NCBI RefSeq assembly: GCF_041381155.1 | Contig: NC_091134.1 | Coordinates: 29,827,540-29,891,539 of the forward strand | Source: Argopecten irradians | Lineage: Eukaryota > Mollusca > Bivalvia > Pectinida > Pectinidae | Length of the DNA: 64,000 nt | Reading direction: 5' to 3' | Shown here: positions 61,858-64,000 of the stretch, in pieces | Layout of the letters: each line of letters begins with the position of its first letter | Position numbering within the stretch: the first letter of the stretch is position 1 | Notes under the pieces: generated by a model | The model's database searches: none | Told to the model about the DNA's origin: nothing | What the model saw: the letters and a program-made list of their open reading frames with translations, nothing else | Made by a program: the position numbers and the translations under genes

Positions 61858-62168
61858 CCGGTGGACGACGACGGACGGAGTATGATGACTGATCTGATTA
61901 AGATGTTGATAACCGGGCGACGACGGACGGAGTATGATGACTGATCTGATTAAGATGTTGATAACCGGGCGACGACGGACGGAGTATGATGACTGATCTG
62001 ATTAAGATGTTGATAACCGGGCGACGACGGACGGAGTATGATGACTGATCTGATTAAGATGTTGATAACCGGACGACGACGGACGGAGTATGATGACTGA
62101 TCTGATTAAGATGTTGATAACCGGACGACGACGGACGGAGTATGATGACTGATCTAATTAAGATGTTG
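61858..62168. repeat. 52-bp minisatellite, ~6 copies
   Basis: Unit gacgacggacggagtatgat then gactgatctgattaagatgttgataaccggg. Copies are almost identical. It starts at the GACGACGGACGG tail of the dispersed repeat. Confidence 0.95.
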
Positions 62169-62336
62169 ATCAATATAATATCACAAAACATGCAATCAAT
62201 TTACTATTTATAGTTCCTGTAGCAAGTCCATTATCTCACGATTGCCAGATTTTCGCTTGAGTCGGCATTATCTGGAAACGGATCTCAACCAAGTAAGAGT
62301 ATATTAGATTATTAAACTCCACTGATTGCGTTGTTG

Positions 62337-62449
62337 TATGGCAAGCCAAGTTACTTTTTATTCAGATATGGGGAATTTTAATTCCGATATCGGAAATTTC
62401 AATTTCGATGTCGGAATTAATAGAATAAAAGGTAACTTGGCTTGCCATA
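62337..62449. mobile_element. 113-bp hairpin MITE with 6-bp target duplication
   Basis: Ends TATGGCAAGCCAAGTTAC and GTAACTTGGCTTGCCATA, with direct repeats ttgttg at 62331-62336 and 62450-62455. The interior (ggaattttaattccgatatc) is itself palindromic. Confidence 0.88.
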
Positions 62450-62459
62450 TTGTTGACAA

Positions 62460-63276
62460 ATTTACTTTCTTGTTAAATAAGTAATTCTATAGTAATGTCT
62501 GAACCAATGAAAGTTTCAATATATAAAACAAGTTATTACTTCGCGTACTTCTTCTACCATTGTTTCTGCCTATATTATAAGTGATGACGAATTTCCTGTA
62601 AGCTGGTCAGCTTCTCGTCCTTTAGACTCTTGAAGGCCCAGGAAAAAGATCTTGATATTTTGTTTTAGACTAATATGAAGCTTCAACATTTCAAACCCAA
62701 TGTTGGGTGCGCACGATGCAGATAAATCCCGTTATGTCTACATATGAATCATTTTACATTATAAAGACTTGGGCGTAGTCAGGGTTGAAACAATGTGGGT
62801 CCAATGTTCTCACCCTGCCGAATCCCCTCCAAACCAACCTGTTCCAATCTAGGGAAACGGATCAAAAACAGCTTTTGATGTAAATTACAATGAGGCCGTA
62901 TAAAACCTGAATAAATACTGATATGAGGAATTATGTCCCTGCAGTTATGGACGCTTTTAGTATTGTAGCTGTATTCAGAATAAAAATTTAACTATCACAC
63001 AAGTATTTTACAATATCCAACAACAGTGATGATAAATAAAAATACAGTGATCTTTTCAAAATAGTATGCTGGCACGACTACATTTTTCTACTCATTTACC
63101 GTTCCTTCTCTGTCCCTTTTAATTCTCCCTATCGGACTATTCAGACTTCACACTATTACTCCCCTCTCTCCAGCTCACTCAGCGATTCAGCACAATGGCG
63201 TAGGAAGGTGAAACATAATGGGGGCACAAATGTCCTCAAGATTTTCTAACCCACACCTTCAATCTTGACATTTTTA

Positions 63277-63307
<31 letters not shown>

Positions 63308-64000
63308 CTTAAATTAGAATAAAAATAAATTCAATTCTGTGAGATGGCGTGAGTTGCTCATGAAACTAACTGCTACGCTCGTAACAAAAATCGGTACCTT
63401 CCTATCAATTAGGTCCCTATGCTTCTTACAATGGCGTTAGGTTTCTAACGAGGTTTCATTGCTTTCTACTATTAAGTGGAATAAAAAAAATGCATGTGTA
63501 TTGTATATTGGTCCTCAGAAGTACCCCGGACGGTTTCTGAGGTACAAATACATAATGTAAGTGTTTGCTAAATAAAATGCCGCGATGATGTTTATAAACG
63601 AGTTTAATGTTTCAGGAAGTAAATAGTGAAATAGCGAGAAGTACAAAATGCAGACAGTCAAGCTAACGTTTTTTTGTGGGAAACAGACTGCTTTAAGTAC
63701 ATGGGAGTTTGGAGGTTTATTAGTATGTATTAGTAACTGTAAACATATCGTGTGGGAAGATCAATCGATGTCTTTAAATGTCCCAAAATATTTATCATAA
63801 ATAAAGACTGTGGCCCCGTGAGAATAAAATGTCCAAACAGACACTTAGCGGTCATCAGCGCCTCCTTGTGATAGTTCACACGTCTCTATTATAATGTTGA
63901 TACCTCATCATTAGCTTATTTGCTCTGCTTTTATCTTTAAGGAAATGTCGGCTGTTTTTGTTAAGTTCGTAAACACACGAAAAGGTACGTGTGTGACTTC
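62460..64000. other. Right end of window; no supported gene
   Basis: 63265-63310 is a T-rich run. The last 70 bases contain an ATG at 63945 whose short frame meets a donor-like GTACGT, which could be the first exon of a gene to the right; evidence is too thin to call. Confidence 0.35.

Noticed and set aside
63945..63983. First exon of a gene continuing to the right (ATG, 13 codons, GTACGT donor)
   Set aside because: Too short to support; no promoter motif and no following exon in the window.

Overview
The window looks like nuclear DNA of a lophotrochozoan, most probably a bivalve mollusc. The genes are split by introns with GT-AG ends, non-coding DNA is AT-rich and full of minisatellites, tRNA-derived SINEs, MITEs and non-LTR retrotransposons, and the protein-coding genes are animal genes. 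No database search was possible; species-level identity is not claimed.

Four genes can be read exon by exon with consistent splice phases. (1) 1-4403, minus strand, incomplete at the left edge: a secreted protein with a signal peptide, two copies of a Y-L-x-x-Y-P-(D/N)-L repeat and a large C-terminal region carrying DHGRELQ and ECYNPTEAG motifs. (2) 14450-20805, plus strand: a complete 10-exon gene for a secreted mucin-like protein of 1261 residues. It has two pairs of a two-exon, six-cysteine module separated and followed by two different Thr-rich coding minisatellites, and a 12-cysteine tail. (3) 26313-39558, minus strand: allograft inflammatory factor 1 (AIF1), six coding exons, 153 residues. 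(4) 51240-58924, plus strand: the E1-alpha subunit of mitochondrial pyruvate dehydrogenase (PDHA1), nine exons, 391 residues.

Layout. 1-4.5 kb: gene 1, with a 46-bp array that repeats its own exon-3 splice acceptor. 4.5-14.4 kb: no gene seen; a TTCATGAA-rich element with inverted ends (6.75-8.8 kb), a 57-bp array and a foldback element. 14.4-21 kb: mucin-like gene with TATA box and initiator. 22.5-24.4 kb: satellite of 56- and 41-bp units. 25.9-39.6 kb: AIF1, whose introns hold several MITEs, two tandem arrays and dispersed repeats. 40.5-50.6 kb: a 45-bp array, then a graveyard of LINE elements, including a CR1-like pseudogene split by a younger LINE with a 16-bp target duplication, and a small MITE with a 9-bp target duplication. 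51.2-59.1 kb: PDHA1. 59.1-64 kb: repeats only (a duplicated 446-bp block, a 52-bp minisatellite, a hairpin MITE).

The genes do not form a pathway. The mucin-like gene and AIF1 are convergent; AIF1 and PDHA1 are divergent, about 11.7 kb apart. The most novel items are the mucin-like gene with its phase 1-1 cysteine modules, and several places where repeats meet splice sites: the acceptor array of gene 1, a duplicated in-frame donor in PDHA1 exon 2, and a MITE end lying on the AIF1 exon-3 donor.
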